A stretch of 64,000 nucleotides of DNA, taken from positions 992,001 through 1,056,000 of the forward strand of contig JADJWC010000002.1 of NCBI GenBank assembly GCA_016716565.1. Reading direction: 5' to 3'. The notes under the pieces were generated by a model that searched no databases, was not told the origin of the DNA, and worked only from the letters and a program-made list of their open reading frames with translations. Source of the DNA: a bacterium. Its GTDB lineage: Bacteria > Bacteroidota > Ignavibacteria > Ignavibacteriales > Ignavibacteriaceae. Positions 18,301 through 27,293 of the stretch are shown here, piece after piece (the first letter of the stretch is position 1; each line of letters starts with the position of its first letter). Both the position numbers and the translations under genes were made by a program.

Positions 18301-19550
18301 CTATCCCACTTATTCAATCCTCCATCCCAGGTTCCGATCCATATAATCCCTGCTCTGTCTTCGAAAATCGACATTACTCCGTTAGCACTTAGTGAATTTG
18401 GATTATTTTTTTCCCTATTATAATGTTTGAATTGTTTTTGCTTAAGATTAATTAAATTGATACTTCCACCCCAGGTGCCAATCCAAAGTATGCCAGAGTT
18501 ATCCTGAAAAATTGTGGATACATTATTAGAACTTAGACTAGTTGGATCATCAGGATCGTTTTTAAAAGAAGTAAATAAAAGTTGTGAATCGTTGAGACTT
18601 GAAATTGTTCTGTTCAAACCACCGCCCCAGGTTGCAAGCCACATAGTGTTGTTTTTATCTATGTAGAAAGAAGCAATGTCATTATCACTCAAACTTGTTG
18701 GATCATTCGGAATGTTTTTGAAACTTATGAAAGAAGTAGAATGAATATCGTCACGGTATGTTATTTTATTTAATCCGCCCCCTAAAGTTGATACCCACAC
18801 ATTTCCAAATTTGTCTTCACATATCCCGGTTACTTTATTATGATTTAAACTTTTGGCGTCCTCAGGATTGTGTATAAAACGGAAGAACTTGTTGCTATTC
18901 CGGTCAAATAAATTTAGTCCTCCATCAATCGTTCCGATCCACAAATTAGATTTTGAATCCTCGAATACTGCAGTTACTAAATTACTGCTTAAACTTGTTG
19001 AGTCCTCGGGAATATTTTTATAGCTTCTGAATTTTTCAGTGCGGCGATTAAAAAAATTTAATCCCAATTCGGTGCCAATCCATAGATTTCCGGATTTATC
19101 TTCACAGATAGAATAGATATAATTTGCACTAATACTATTTGAATCATTCAGATTATGTATATATCTGATAAAATTTTCCTTATCATGATTGTATTTATTT
19201 AGTCCGCCTCCACCGGTGCCTATCCAAATAATTCCAGAATTATCCTCATAAATTACTCTTACAGCATTAGCTGCCAGGCTGTGAACATTTTCGTGCTCGT
19301 TTCTATATGCCTTAAATCTAAGTCCATCATATCTTAATAGCTCGCCAGATGTTCCAATCCATAAAAAGCCTTTTCGATCCTGAAAAATCGTCCAGGAAAA
19401 ACTTATATCGAACCCATACTCTGCAGAGGCTTTTTTGATTATGGTTTTCTCAGGGACATAATTCTGTGCAGAAGTCTGGTAAGACAATAATAAGATTGTC
19501 AGTGCAAATAAGCAGCAAGCTAAGACACGTATGTTAATTTTTCTATGCAA
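15354..19550 (-). CDS. One-piece hybrid two-component system (propeller sensor, histidine kinase, REC, AraC)
   Basis: 1398 residues that carry a whole signalling path. There is a signal peptide (LACCLFALTILLLSYQTSAQ), then about 14 two-component propeller repeats of the type W IGT..GGLN.... in residues 40-690, a Y_Y_Y beta-sandwich near 750-820 and a membrane segment near 830-853. The kinase follows: H-box FFTNISHEFRTPL near 883, then N, G1 and G2 boxes (DTGIGIP, GTGIGLSL). The receiver domain has its phospho-acceptor in VSDVMMPKMDG near 1196, and an AraC/HTH_18 DNA-binding end lies at about 1300-1397. Such HTCS proteins sense oligosaccharides in the periplasm and activate uptake genes. It starts 21 bp after the TonB-dependent receptor gene. 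Confidence 0.95.
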   Translation of the reverse strand: MHRKINIRVLACCLFALTILLLSYQTSAQNYVPEKTIIKKASAEYGFDISFSWTIFQDRKGFLWIGTSGELLRYDGLRFKAYRNEHENVHSLAANAVRVIYEDNSGIIWIGTGGGGLNKYNHDKENFIRYIHNLNDSNSISANYIYSICEDKSGNLWIGTELGLNFFNRRTEKFRSYKNIPEDSTSLSSNLVTAVFEDSKSNLWIGTIDGGLNLFDRNSNKFFRFIHNPEDAKSLNHNKVTGICEDKFGNVWVSTLGGGLNKITYRDDIHSTSFISFKNIPNDPTSLSDNDIASFYIDKNNTMWLATWGGGLNRTISSLNDSQLLFTSFKNDPDDPTSLSSNNVSTIFQDNSGILWIGTWGGSINLINLKQKQFKHYNREKNNPNSLSANGVMSIFEDRAGIIWIGTWDGGLNKWDRSTNKFTHYKHNADDPFSLSDNSVSAIYEDSSGDFWIGTWNGGLNKFDRARGKFYHFNHNSKDPSSISDNRILSITEDESGNLWIGTYYGGLNKFDKNIGKFTHNKNIPDDSNSLSSTDVHELLLDNSGILWIGTKHGGLQSLDLKSEKFSLYKNIPGDINTISNDKISDLYQDKSGTLWIGTQDAGLNKFDRETGIFKSYRMGDGLANNFVMGILEDDSDNLWISTSNGLSKFNIANETFRNYYVEDGLQNNEFEELCACWKIRTGELIFGGVNGFNIFYPDSIKDNMHIPTVYITDFKLFNKSVLIGFDSLSGRTILKRSIIGCEEIELNHSDNVFTLEFAALDFQAPNKNKYEYILEGFDKEWTYTDANNSSATYTNLDPGDYVFRVKGSNNDGLWNEKGALIKIIILPPWYQTTIAYLVYIVLIGSIIYFTWKTQVKRLKSKHEYELSKLEASKMHEVDEIKTRFFTNISHEFRTPLTLILGPAKNVLESTQEPKTKHDVSLIKRNAGRLLGLVNQLLDISKLESGNMKLQTASMNIIPLLKGLVLSFSSFAERKRITLKFSSAENEIMIYLDKDKFEKIITNILSNALKFTPEGGSVEVEARRGKGSNNIEISDTGIGIPADRIDKIFDRFYQVDGSHTREHEGTGIGLSLTKELIELHKGKISVESEPGKESTFTISLPLGKDHLRPEEICEPDEEKEYEKEISETEQEEESKPEGIRAGLIEKDSFPLLLIVEDNSDVRSYIKDSLKTDYRIIEAVDGEDGLNKSIENLPDLIVSDVMMPKMDGFKLCEKIKTDERTSHVPVILLTAKAAKEDKLAGFETGADEYLMKPFDTDELQSRIKNLIEQRKRLQNHFKKQGLIEIDKQKITSVDKMFLRKSFDLINKHISDSSFSVEILAEELAISRSGLQKKIQALIGETPGDLIRRIRLNKAAELIKNNFGNLSEVALEVGYNNPAHFSEAFKKQFGVAPSQYLSAK

Positions 19551-19571
19551 CTGAGTAAATAATTGTTTTTA

Positions 19572-22331
19572 TTAAAAACTCACTTCAATTCCTAAACGCA
19601 TTGATAGTGATGGCTGATACCTGAAAACCTCACCATATTTGTCATAAGGCCAAATAGGATCTCCGTTCTCATCTATTCCGTTATATTTTTTTTGAACAAT
19701 GTCTACGGGCTTCTGTTGACTCGCAATATGAAAGACGTCAAGAATTATTTTTGAATTAACGGAATTTATAAACTGAAGATTGTATGTAAATCGCGCATTA
19801 AGATCCCAGATAAATGGCGTCCTACCAACAGAGCCGCGTTCTGACAAAAATTTAATTCCAAATCCTGTATTTGCTAATTCACTTAATGGTGCTCCACTCT
19901 GAGCTATAAAAAATATGCCTACAGTCAATCCGATAGGAAAGAGATAGTAGCCTGAAAATTTAAAGACGTGTGTCCTGTCATTAGGAAGCAATCCTGTTGA
20001 ATTTATATCTGCAGTATTCAGATCATCAAAAGATGCATTTTCATTTGGAAATAAACCGTGTTTGAAGGAATCAAACAGTCCTTCGTAATTGCCATAGTTT
20101 CTGGAGAAGACATAGGAAGCTAGAAAGTTAAAATGCTCATCTCCTCTTCTTTCCAACGTAATCACCAGAGCAGTGTAATCTCTCTTTGGTTCTGGCCAGG
20201 CGGATAAAAATCCGCTGCCAGGATTTCCATATTGATATCTATCTTCTTCCTCAAACCAAACATCATCAATACATTGTCGGAGAGTTCTGTAAACTCCCTG
20301 CGCACCAATACGAAAATTATTGCCAATTAATGTTTCGTAGCCTAAAGTAAATTCATCGAAGTATTGAGCTTCGAGATCTTTTACTTCAGGTTTTATTGTA
20401 TGTTTAAAATTATAAAGTGTATCGCCTCCAGTATTATCGATTCGCGGATCATGTTGAAATAAAATCCAGTAGTCATAACCAGTATCAGTATGATATTGTA
20501 GCGATTGCCAGAGTCCAAATTCCTGTGTAAATCTTCCAAATGAACCGAACAATCTGTGTGTTCCCTGATCATTGAGAAGATATACAATTCCCAGACGAGG
20601 CTGTAAAGGAACAGATAAAGTTTGAGCAATTTCACCATTTGAACCTACAGCAGTTTGGGATTCCCATCTGATTCCAGCAGTTACGTTTAATCTGTTAGAA
20701 ATTCTCCAGCTATCCTGGATAAACAAGGAGGGAATCCGGTTATAAACTTCTGCCAATGCTTCACCAATTGATTCTCCGTAATACGCTGAATCAAATCTTT
20801 CTATAACTTGATAATTATGATTTTGATTAACGTAATTTGTTTTGTATTCTGCACCAACATTAATATTGTGATCGTTCAACTGTAAAGTTGAGGTAATCCT
20901 GCCAGCGTAGCTATATCTGTAAGAGTCCATCCTACCCCCTATTCCTCCTGACCAGGCATCATTCAGATAATCTTTGTAAAGAACTTCTGAGCCTGCCGGA
21001 GTTGAAGGTTCTACAATTTCATTCCGGTCAACTCTTGAAATTAATCCATCAATAAAGAAATTTTTGTTGAATGTGTAAGTTCCTTTCAAGGATAGATTTA
21101 TTCCTCCGGACTTAACATCCATCAGGTAAGGATCAATATTAAGCAGAATTGAAGGAGAGACATTAATACCTCTTCCAACTGCATTTTGTTTTGCAGGATC
21201 GCCCGTTGCAGTAAATATTATTTGTAACTTGTCAGAAGTTCGCCAGTTAAGTTTTGCTGCAAACAGATGTCTGAGTATTTTATCCTGCTGTGTGCCGAAG
21301 CTTGGAACATCCACATCTCTGTTATTAAATGTTGGATTATATGCTGCATAAAACCATAATTGATCCAGAATTATTGGACCGCCGATTCCAAATCCAAAGT
21401 CATAGTTAGAATAGTCGCCTTGTGTAACATCGCTCAAACCAAGTTTTTTATTTTCAGCTAGCTTATTACTTGTATAAAATCCAAAAGCTGAGCCGTGAAA
21501 TTCATTTGAAGCTGAAAAAGTAACAACGTTCATTAATCCACCAAGTGCACTCCGGGCATCAACATTATAACCACCCGACTTAACCTCAACTTCCTGTATA
21601 AAATTATAAGGAAGATTTGTTGCATCTGCTCCTATCAGCGGATCAGTAACTTCGATTCCATCGACATAATATTTATTTTCAAATCCTGTTGCACCGCCAA
21701 TGTTCACTTCATCTCCGAAGTAGCTTAAATTAGTTTGCGGCAAAAGGGTCGTTATGCTTTTATAGTTTCTATCAACCGGAAGTTGTTCAAAATCTTTAGC
21801 AATTATATTTCCCCCATAACTTGTAGATAATGGATCGATAATCAACTTTTTACCAACCACAGTTACTTCAGGCAGATTAATAGTGTGCTCGCTGAGTATG
21901 ATAATTCCGAGATTTGTTGTTTTTCCTAACTGAATCTGAACATGCTCAATTTTTAATTCACGATATCCAACAGAACTAAGTGAAACAGCATATTCGCCGA
22001 TGGGTAAATTCAGAATTTGAAAGAATCCTTTTTCATTTGTTGTGGCACCCCGACTTCCCTGAAGACTTGAACTTTGAAGCGAAACATTTACTCCTGCCAG
22101 AGTATTTCCAAGAGTATCTTCAATTCTTCCTTCAATGTCACCACTTATATCCTGCGAGAATGAATGATTTGTAAAAAGTATCAATGATATAAAAACTGAG
22201 TAGAATATAACTAGGAAAAGCTGATTTGATGTTCGCTTTACTTTTTTTATGTGAATTATGAGAAATGTCTTGTGAGACGATAATAAAAATAATAGAACAA
22301 TTAAAACACAATATTTGGTTGGATCCCTCAT
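19572..22331 (-). CDS. TonB-dependent outer membrane receptor with carboxypeptidase-like N-terminal domain
   Basis: 919 residues. After a hydrophobic export segment ending SLILFTNHSFSQ there is a CarboxypepD_reg domain (GDIEGRIEDTLGNTLAGVNVSLQ to about residue 140), a plug domain (LPVDRNYKSITTLLPQTNLSYFGDEVNIGGATGFENKYYVDG), then the long beta-barrel with alternating aromatic strands, ending RLGIEVSF with terminal Phe as expected for BamA insertion. The translated N-terminus has about 35 extra hydrophobic residues before the likely signal peptide, so the start may be further in. There is no SusD partner next to it. The downstream HTCS regulator is probably in the same transcript, so the pair likely senses and imports a glycan or a glycan-related ligand. 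Confidence 0.88.
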   Translation of the reverse strand: MRDPTKYCVLIVLLFLLSSHKTFLIIHIKKVKRTSNQLFLVIFYSVFISLILFTNHSFSQDISGDIEGRIEDTLGNTLAGVNVSLQSSSLQGSRGATTNEKGFFQILNLPIGEYAVSLSSVGYRELKIEHVQIQLGKTTNLGIIILSEHTINLPEVTVVGKKLIIDPLSTSYGGNIIAKDFEQLPVDRNYKSITTLLPQTNLSYFGDEVNIGGATGFENKYYVDGIEVTDPLIGADATNLPYNFIQEVEVKSGGYNVDARSALGGLMNVVTFSASNEFHGSAFGFYTSNKLAENKKLGLSDVTQGDYSNYDFGFGIGGPIILDQLWFYAAYNPTFNNRDVDVPSFGTQQDKILRHLFAAKLNWRTSDKLQIIFTATGDPAKQNAVGRGINVSPSILLNIDPYLMDVKSGGINLSLKGTYTFNKNFFIDGLISRVDRNEIVEPSTPAGSEVLYKDYLNDAWSGGIGGRMDSYRYSYAGRITSTLQLNDHNINVGAEYKTNYVNQNHNYQVIERFDSAYYGESIGEALAEVYNRIPSLFIQDSWRISNRLNVTAGIRWESQTAVGSNGEIAQTLSVPLQPRLGIVYLLNDQGTHRLFGSFGRFTQEFGLWQSLQYHTDTGYDYWILFQHDPRIDNTGGDTLYNFKHTIKPEVKDLEAQYFDEFTLGYETLIGNNFRIGAQGVYRTLRQCIDDVWFEEEDRYQYGNPGSGFLSAWPEPKRDYTALVITLERRGDEHFNFLASYVFSRNYGNYEGLFDSFKHGLFPNENASFDDLNTADINSTGLLPNDRTHVFKFSGYYLFPIGLTVGIFFIAQSGAPLSELANTGFGIKFLSERGSVGRTPFIWDLNARFTYNLQFINSVNSKIILDVFHIASQQKPVDIVQKKYNGIDENGDPIWPYDKYGEVFRYQPSLSMRLGIEVSF

Positions 22332-22427
22332 TTGAGCAAATATTTATTTAACTCAAAGGGAACTTCTTAAGAAAAAGTTAAAGTTGCAAGCAAAATATAT
22401 CTTATGATTGGCAATAATATATTGCGG

Positions 22428-23330
22428 CTAATTCTTTCCTTTATTATTAAGTTTATTAACCCGAACATCAATTCCCCACATAAGCTTGTTTCGCAGGGTT
22501 TCAAAATAGGTAGTCAGGGAGGTTTTAATAAGTTTTAATGGTCTGTTACTCTTCTTTATAACAATTTCTAATGGAGGTTGGAAACTAAAAACACGCTGAC
22601 CATCACAGCTTACCTGTACACTTTTATGGGGTGAGTTCGCCCGCAATTTTATTACCTGCTCGCTAGATAAAACGACGGGCTTAACAGTAAGACTGTGCGG
22701 AGATATCGGAGAAAGTGTAATCGCTTTTGCAGTTGGTGCAACAATCGGTCCGCCCGTTGAAAGCGAATATCCTGTTGAACCGGTTGGAGTTGCAATTATC
22801 AATCCATCAGCAGAAAAAGTTGTAACGTATTCATCATCCACCCAAACAGTGAGCTCAATCATTTTAGGCCAGCCACCTTTTTCAATAACCAAATCATTTA
22901 CAGCAACAAGCTCACCTGTGGTGTGAGCAGAACAAATTCCGGATAAGACCATTCGCTCTTCGATTGAATATTTTTTCTTTTTCAGAAGATCAATCACGCT
23001 GTCCATTTGAGCCACATCCGTTTCAACAAGGAAACCAAGTTTACCAAGATTCAATCCTAGCACTGGTTTGTTGTACTGATGAGCTTTATATGCAGTTGCC
23101 AGCATAGTTCCATCACCGCCGATAGAAATTATAACGTTACTATTTTTGAAAACTTCATCATCTTCCAAATTAAAATTTGAAGAGGATTTGATTTTAAATT
23201 TTCCTTTGGATTCAACGATTGAATTTGTGAGGAGATAATCTAACTTTTTCTCCTTCAACTTTGTCGTGAAGGATGATACGACATCCAGAATATTCCCCTT
23301 GGTAATATTTGCAATTATACCAACTACCAT
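22428..23330 (-). CDS. nadK: NAD kinase
   Basis: Phosphorylates NAD to NADP in the cytosol. The diagnostic GGDGTML is at residues 71-77, with NDLVIEKG near 145 and the ATPTGSTGYSLSTGGPIV signature near 185. Length is 300. It follows the DUF1844 gene by only 6 bp, indicating an operon. Confidence 0.95.
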   Translation of the reverse strand: MVVGIIANITKGNILDVVSSFTTKLKEKKLDYLLTNSIVESKGKFKIKSSSNFNLEDDEVFKNSNVIISIGGDGTMLATAYKAHQYNKPVLGLNLGKLGFLVETDVAQMDSVIDLLKKKKYSIEERMVLSGICSAHTTGELVAVNDLVIEKGGWPKMIELTVWVDDEYVTTFSADGLIIATPTGSTGYSLSTGGPIVAPTAKAITLSPISPHSLTVKPVVLSSEQVIKLRANSPHKSVQVSCDGQRVFSFQPPLEIVIKKSNRPLKLIKTSLTTYFETLRNKLMWGIDVRVNKLNNKGKN

Positions 23331-23336
23331 TTGAGA

Positions 23337-23645
23337 TTAAACTTTCTCCCCGGTTTTTTCTTTTTCCGGTTCTGATTTCTTTTTGTCTTTATCCACTTCA
23401 TCGACGTAATTCAACTTTAAATCTTTCAGGGTTTCGATAAGAAATTTTTCCTCGTATTCTGAAAGATTACCTTTTGTTTTTGCGAGAAGCATATCGAGGG
23501 TGTCAATATATATTTTAGCGTGTTCCAGGTTACGCTCAACTCTGTCTGTAACCGGATTTTTAATTTTACCCATCGACATCATTGCAATCTGCTGATTCTG
23601 AATGATGAGCTGCATAAAAAGAATGTTGTGATTAGCGTCAGTCAT
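23337..23645 (-). CDS. DUF1844 family protein
   Basis: 102-residue helical protein matching the DUF1844 pattern: a Met/Gln-rich start (FMQLIIQNQQIAMMSMGKI), a conserved NLEHAKIYIDTLDML helix, and KGNLSEYEEKFLIETLKDLKLNYV, followed by a charged Lys/Glu tail. The function is not known. It overlaps nothing and precedes nadK by 6 bp. Confidence 0.8.
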   Translation of the reverse strand: MTDANHNILFMQLIIQNQQIAMMSMGKIKNPVTDRVERNLEHAKIYIDTLDMLLAKTKGNLSEYEEKFLIETLKDLKLNYVDEVDKDKKKSEPEKEKTGEKV

Positions 23646-23716
23646 TTTTTCCCTCCCTGATTTAGTTTTAACGCGCTTAAAAAATCATTTGCTGTAATTT
23701 TATCTATTGAGTTTAT

Positions 23717-23804
23717 CTCGTTAGATAAATATGGGTCAAATTGAAATATTTAGAAATATTATCTAACAGATTTAGTTGATCTAATAAAAATGTTATCTAA
23801 CGAG
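23717..23804. repeat. Spaced inverted repeat CTCGTTAGATAA / TTATCTAACGAG
   Basis: A 12-bp perfect inverted repeat with arms at 23717-23728 and 23793-23804, with a third partial copy TTATCTAAC at 23759-23767. It lies upstream of DUF1844-nadK in a 234-bp gap. It could be an operator or a weak hairpin. Confidence 0.4.
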
Positions 23805-23879
23805 GCAAACTTACAATATTTTAAGAAAAGATACTTTCTCATGAACTATTGACAAACTTATAGCCCTAACTCCTAACTT

Positions 23880-24623
23880 TTATTTTAGGTTGAAGACATA
23901 AAGATTTTCTGTCCGATCGGAAATTATGTAAAGTCTCGTTCTTGCTTTGTTAAATGCAATTCCCTCGGGCTGAGTAACTTTAATCTTAAATTCCTCAATT
24001 GGATTTCCCGAAAGGTCGGTTTTGTAAATACGCTGGTTTTCATCACTTAAAATCCATAACACTTTCAGATCAGAATCATAAAATATTCCTGATATATCCT
24101 TTGAAAAATTAAGCGTGTCTCTTTTTATCTCGGCTAAATTTCGATCTAGTGTAATTAGTAAAAGAGGTTTCTTTTCATTTATAACATAAAATTTTTTTTC
24201 TGCTGGATCATATGTTATTCCTTCCAGGCCTGTATTCAAATCTCCTTTAAGATTAATAGAAGCACGTTTAATTTCATTTCCGGCCGTATCAAGAATAACA
24301 ACTTCCCGTGATCTTTCAAGAACAACCGCAAGCGTACTGTCATCCACTATTGTAATTCCTTCAGGATCTTCCCCGTCAAGATCAAAGCTTTTAATTATTT
24401 TTCCCCAGCCGTCAAAAAGGTAAACCTCCGCAGTCTGATCGCTTACCGTCCAAAATGCTTTTTCATCCGAAGAAAGAGCAAGACCGGATGGTTCGGACAC
24501 AGGAATTTTTTCAGCCACTGAAAAAGTTAAGGTTTTTACTTTTTCATCCTTTTTATTCGTTCCGCAAAAGGAAATTAAAAGAAATAGAGCTGGTATAACT
24601 ATGTAGATGATTTTTCTTTCCAA
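23880..24623 (-). CDS. SdiA-regulated-like beta-propeller lipoprotein
   Basis: 247 residues. The N-terminus is a lipoprotein signal (IIYIVIPALFLLISFC, cysteine in FCGT). The rest is a propeller with SEPSGLALSSDEKAFWTVSDQTAEVYLFD, GEDPEGITIVDDSTLAVVLE and GLEGITYDPAEKKFYVINEKKP repeats, the pattern of the SdiA-regulated domain (PF06977 type), related to esterase-like phytase propellers. Enzymatic activity is unproven. It is probably anchored in the outer membrane or periplasm. Confidence 0.75.
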   Translation of the reverse strand: MERKIIYIVIPALFLLISFCGTNKKDEKVKTLTFSVAEKIPVSEPSGLALSSDEKAFWTVSDQTAEVYLFDGWGKIIKSFDLDGEDPEGITIVDDSTLAVVLERSREVVILDTAGNEIKRASINLKGDLNTGLEGITYDPAEKKFYVINEKKPLLLITLDRNLAEIKRDTLNFSKDISGIFYDSDLKVLWILSDENQRIYKTDLSGNPIEEFKIKVTQPEGIAFNKARTRLYIISDRTENLYVFNLK

Positions 24624-24810
24624 TTACATTTTTTCCTAAAAAATTGAAAATCCGGGGATAATATATGCTTTCCTCGTTAAAATTGATGGTTGCGTAAAGT
24701 GTAAAAATACTGTAGAATAGCAAGTGTGTGTTTTTTAGTTTTCGGCGTGATATATGCGGTGGGATGCTTGAAATATAATCACAATTAGAGAGGAAGGAGA
24801 GTTACTGTAA

Positions 24811-25179
24811 ATGATGTCAAAAATTTCTATGTTTTTCGGGATAATAATTATCCTGTGCGTTCTGGTTTTTGGATTTGTTTTCTTCGAACCAATCTTTACT
24901 GAAGAGGTAATTGACATAAAAGTTACCAACAAAGAAGTGTGGTCCGGCGAGAAGGGAAGATATTTTATATTCACCGATAAAGAAGTCTTCTTAAATGAAA
25001 ACAATTACTATCACAATAACAAATCCAACGCTGATGAAATTTATCGCCTTATTCAAGCTGGAAATACATACAAGGTTAAAGTAGTAGGCTTATATATTTC
25101 TTTCCTACCTCGTTTCAGAAATGTTCTTACAATTCTGGAAAAAAGAGAAATAAATAATCCTTTACTTCAGGAAAATTAA
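24811..25179 (+). CDS. Small single-span membrane protein, unknown
   Basis: 122 residues with one N-terminal membrane helix (MFFGIIIILCVLVFGFVFF) and a small extracytoplasmic domain of beta character (VIDIKVTNKEVWSGEKGRYFIFTDKEVFLNENNYY...YRLIQAGNTYKVKVVG). It is loosely like DUF1523-type proteins. A strong GGAAGGAG lies upstream of adjacent ATG codons at 24811 and 24814. It is not clearly linked to its neighbours. Confidence 0.65.
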   Translation: MMSKISMFFGIIIILCVLVFGFVFFEPIFTEEVIDIKVTNKEVWSGEKGRYFIFTDKEVFLNENNYYHNNKSNADEIYRLIQAGNTYKVKVVGLYISFLPRFRNVLTILEKREINNPLLQEN

Positions 25180-25262
25180 TTCTTTCGTTCTGAGATGTAT
25201 TTATTTATATAGAAAAATCTCAAATAAGTTGCCGGCTAAACATCTAAAATTCTGAATAAATA

Positions 25263-26594
25263 TTGGAACAATTATTAATTGACATAAGAGATTTTATTTG
25301 GGGTATTCCTCTTATTGCTTTACTGGTGGGAACCGGAATTTATCTCACCATCCTGCTCAAAGGATTACAGTTCAAGCAGCTCGTCCACTCACTTTGGCTT
25401 GCATTTATAAGAAAAAGAGAATCCGAATCCGAAGGAGATATTTCTCACTTCCAGGCATTGATGACTGCACTCGCTGCTACAGTTGGTACAGGAAATATTG
25501 CAGGTGTTGCAACAGCAATTGCTATTGGCGGTCCCGGTGCTTTGTTCTGGATGTGGATTACAGGATTATTCGGTATGGCAACAAAATATGCCGAAGCGGT
25601 TCTTGCTGTTAAATACAGGATCAAAGATAAAAATGGTAATATGTGTGGTGGACCAATGTATTATCTTGCTAACGGGATGAACCTGAAATGGCTCGGGGCT
25701 TTATTTGCTATGTTTGCTTCTGTCGCTGCTTTTGGAATTGGGAATATGGTGCAGTCAAACTCTGTCGCTGATGCAGTAAAGTATTCATTTGATCTTCCTG
25801 TTGAAGTAACGGGAATCATCCTTGCAGTTGGAACCGGACTAGTTTTACTCGGAGGTATAAAAAGTATTGGCAAAGTGACAGGTGTTTTGGTTCCGTTTAT
25901 GATTGCATTTTACTTTCTTGCCGCTCTCGTTGTTGTGATCATCCATATCGATCAAATACCTTCCGTGTTCAGTCATGTTATCATTGAAGCATTTACTGAT
26001 ACAGCAGCTGCTGGCGGTTTTACAGGTGCTACAATTATGATGACGATCAGAAGTGGAATTTCAAGAGGTGTTTTTTCAAACGAATCTGGTTTGGGAAGTT
26101 CACCGATTGCGGCTGCTGCTGCACAAACAAAACATCCTGTAACACAGGCGCTCGTTTCAATGACTCAGACGTTCATTGATACAATCATAATCTGTTCAAT
26201 GACCGGATTTGCAATTCTTGTAAGTAATGTTCTTCCGACAGGAGCAACAGGAGCTCCATTAACTCAACAAGCATTTGAAACAGCATTACCCGGTGAGTGG
26301 GGCGGAATAGTTGTTTCTATCGGACTAATATTTTTCGCATACTCAACAATTCTTGGATGGAGTTATTACGGTGAGAAATCACTTGAATATTTACTGGGAG
26401 AAAAATCTGTCAAACCGTACCGATTACTCTTCGTTATTATTGTTTATATCGGAGCCGTCGTTAAACTTGATTTAGTCTGGACAATCGCAGATATAATGAA
26501 CGGACTAATGGCTCTTCCAAATCTTATTGCTCTTCTTGGTTTAAGCGGAATAGTTTCAGCTGAAACGAAAAGTTACTTCAACAAATCGGTTTAA
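25263..26594 (+). CDS. Alanine/glycine:cation symporter (AGCS family)
   Basis: Sodium (or proton)-coupled uptake of alanine or glycine across the inner membrane. The 443-residue protein has about 10-11 membrane spans and the AGCS signatures LAATVGTGNIAGVATAIAIGGPGALFWMW (residues about 68-96), GGPMYYL and SGISRGVFSNESGLGSSPIAAAAA. The only in-frame start is the TTG at 25263; no ATG is available. Monocistronic in appearance. Confidence 0.92.
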   Translation: MEQLLIDIRDFIWGIPLIALLVGTGIYLTILLKGLQFKQLVHSLWLAFIRKRESESEGDISHFQALMTALAATVGTGNIAGVATAIAIGGPGALFWMWITGLFGMATKYAEAVLAVKYRIKDKNGNMCGGPMYYLANGMNLKWLGALFAMFASVAAFGIGNMVQSNSVADAVKYSFDLPVEVTGIILAVGTGLVLLGGIKSIGKVTGVLVPFMIAFYFLAALVVVIIHIDQIPSVFSHVIIEAFTDTAAAGGFTGATIMMTIRSGISRGVFSNESGLGSSPIAAAAAQTKHPVTQALVSMTQTFIDTIIICSMTGFAILVSNVLPTGATGAPLTQQAFETALPGEWGGIVVSIGLIFFAYSTILGWSYYGEKSLEYLLGEKSVKPYRLLFVIIVYIGAVVKLDLVWTIADIMNGLMALPNLIALLGLSGIVSAETKSYFNKSV

Positions 26595-26834
26595 CCCCAT
26601 AAATATTTGCCTTCATCAATAATAAAGCGTGATTCATCTCCATATCCAATTAATGGAAATTATATTTTCAATATTGAGAACAACTCACCCCAGTTTCTTA
26701 AAAGTCAATAAAGACTGCGGGAAAATAGACCATTCAAATAAATTTAACTTCTCCCAAACGTTTAATAAAGGGCACAGTATTTGTCTTTGTGGTATAGCTT
26801 TATAATTCGATAACAAAAAAGACAGGAAATCAAA

Positions 26835-27134
26835 ATGGCTTACTTAATAACCGACGACTGCATCGATTGCAATGCATGCGAAATTGATTGCCCGAACAAT
26901 GCAATTTATGCTGGCGGAGCTCCATATGAATTAAATGGACAGGAACATCCGGCTTTACACGATACTCATACATACATCGCTTATGACAAATGTACCGAAT
27001 GTGTCGGCTACTATGATGAACCTCAGTGTGTAGCTGCTTGCCCAAGTGAGGCAATAATAAAAGATCCGGATCGTGTAGAAACTCAGGAAGAGCTGCTTGC
27101 AAAAAAAGAGAGACTAGGCACAATACTTAAATAA
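26835..27134 (+). CDS. 2[4Fe-4S] ferredoxin, YfhL type
   Basis: 99 residues with a first cluster motif C9-C12-C15-C19P and a second motif KCTECVGYYDEPQCVAACP, where an eight-residue insertion separates the second and third cysteines. That insertion is characteristic of the Chromatium/YfhL-type ferredoxins with low potential clusters. There is a C-terminal helix (QEELLAKKERLGTILK). A GACAGGAAAT ribosome-binding site precedes the ATG. It is an electron carrier; its partner cannot be told from context. Confidence 0.92.
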   Translation: MAYLITDDCIDCNACEIDCPNNAIYAGGAPYELNGQEHPALHDTHTYIAYDKCTECVGYYDEPQCVAACPSEAIIKDPDRVETQEELLAKKERLGTILK

Positions 27135-27144
27135 TATTTTTCTT

Positions 27145-27280
27145 AAGGCTGTTTCAACAATCTGCTGATTCTTACCTGCTGATACAGTGTCGTAAAACTT
27201 ACCTTCATAAATAGGGGTAGGGGAAAATCGGGACCACTAATACCGGGGTGACACTGAGTGAAGGATGATGAAACAGCCTT
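27145..27280. repeat. 136-bp element bounded by 12-bp inverted repeats
   Basis: AAGGCTGTTTCA at 27145-27156 and its exact complement TGAAACAGCCTT at 27269-27280 enclose about 112 bp without coding capacity. The shape is that of a small non-autonomous mobile element or a long-loop terminator between two convergent genes. No other copy was noticed in the window. Confidence 0.45.
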
Positions 27281-27293
27281 TGCTATTTTAAAA

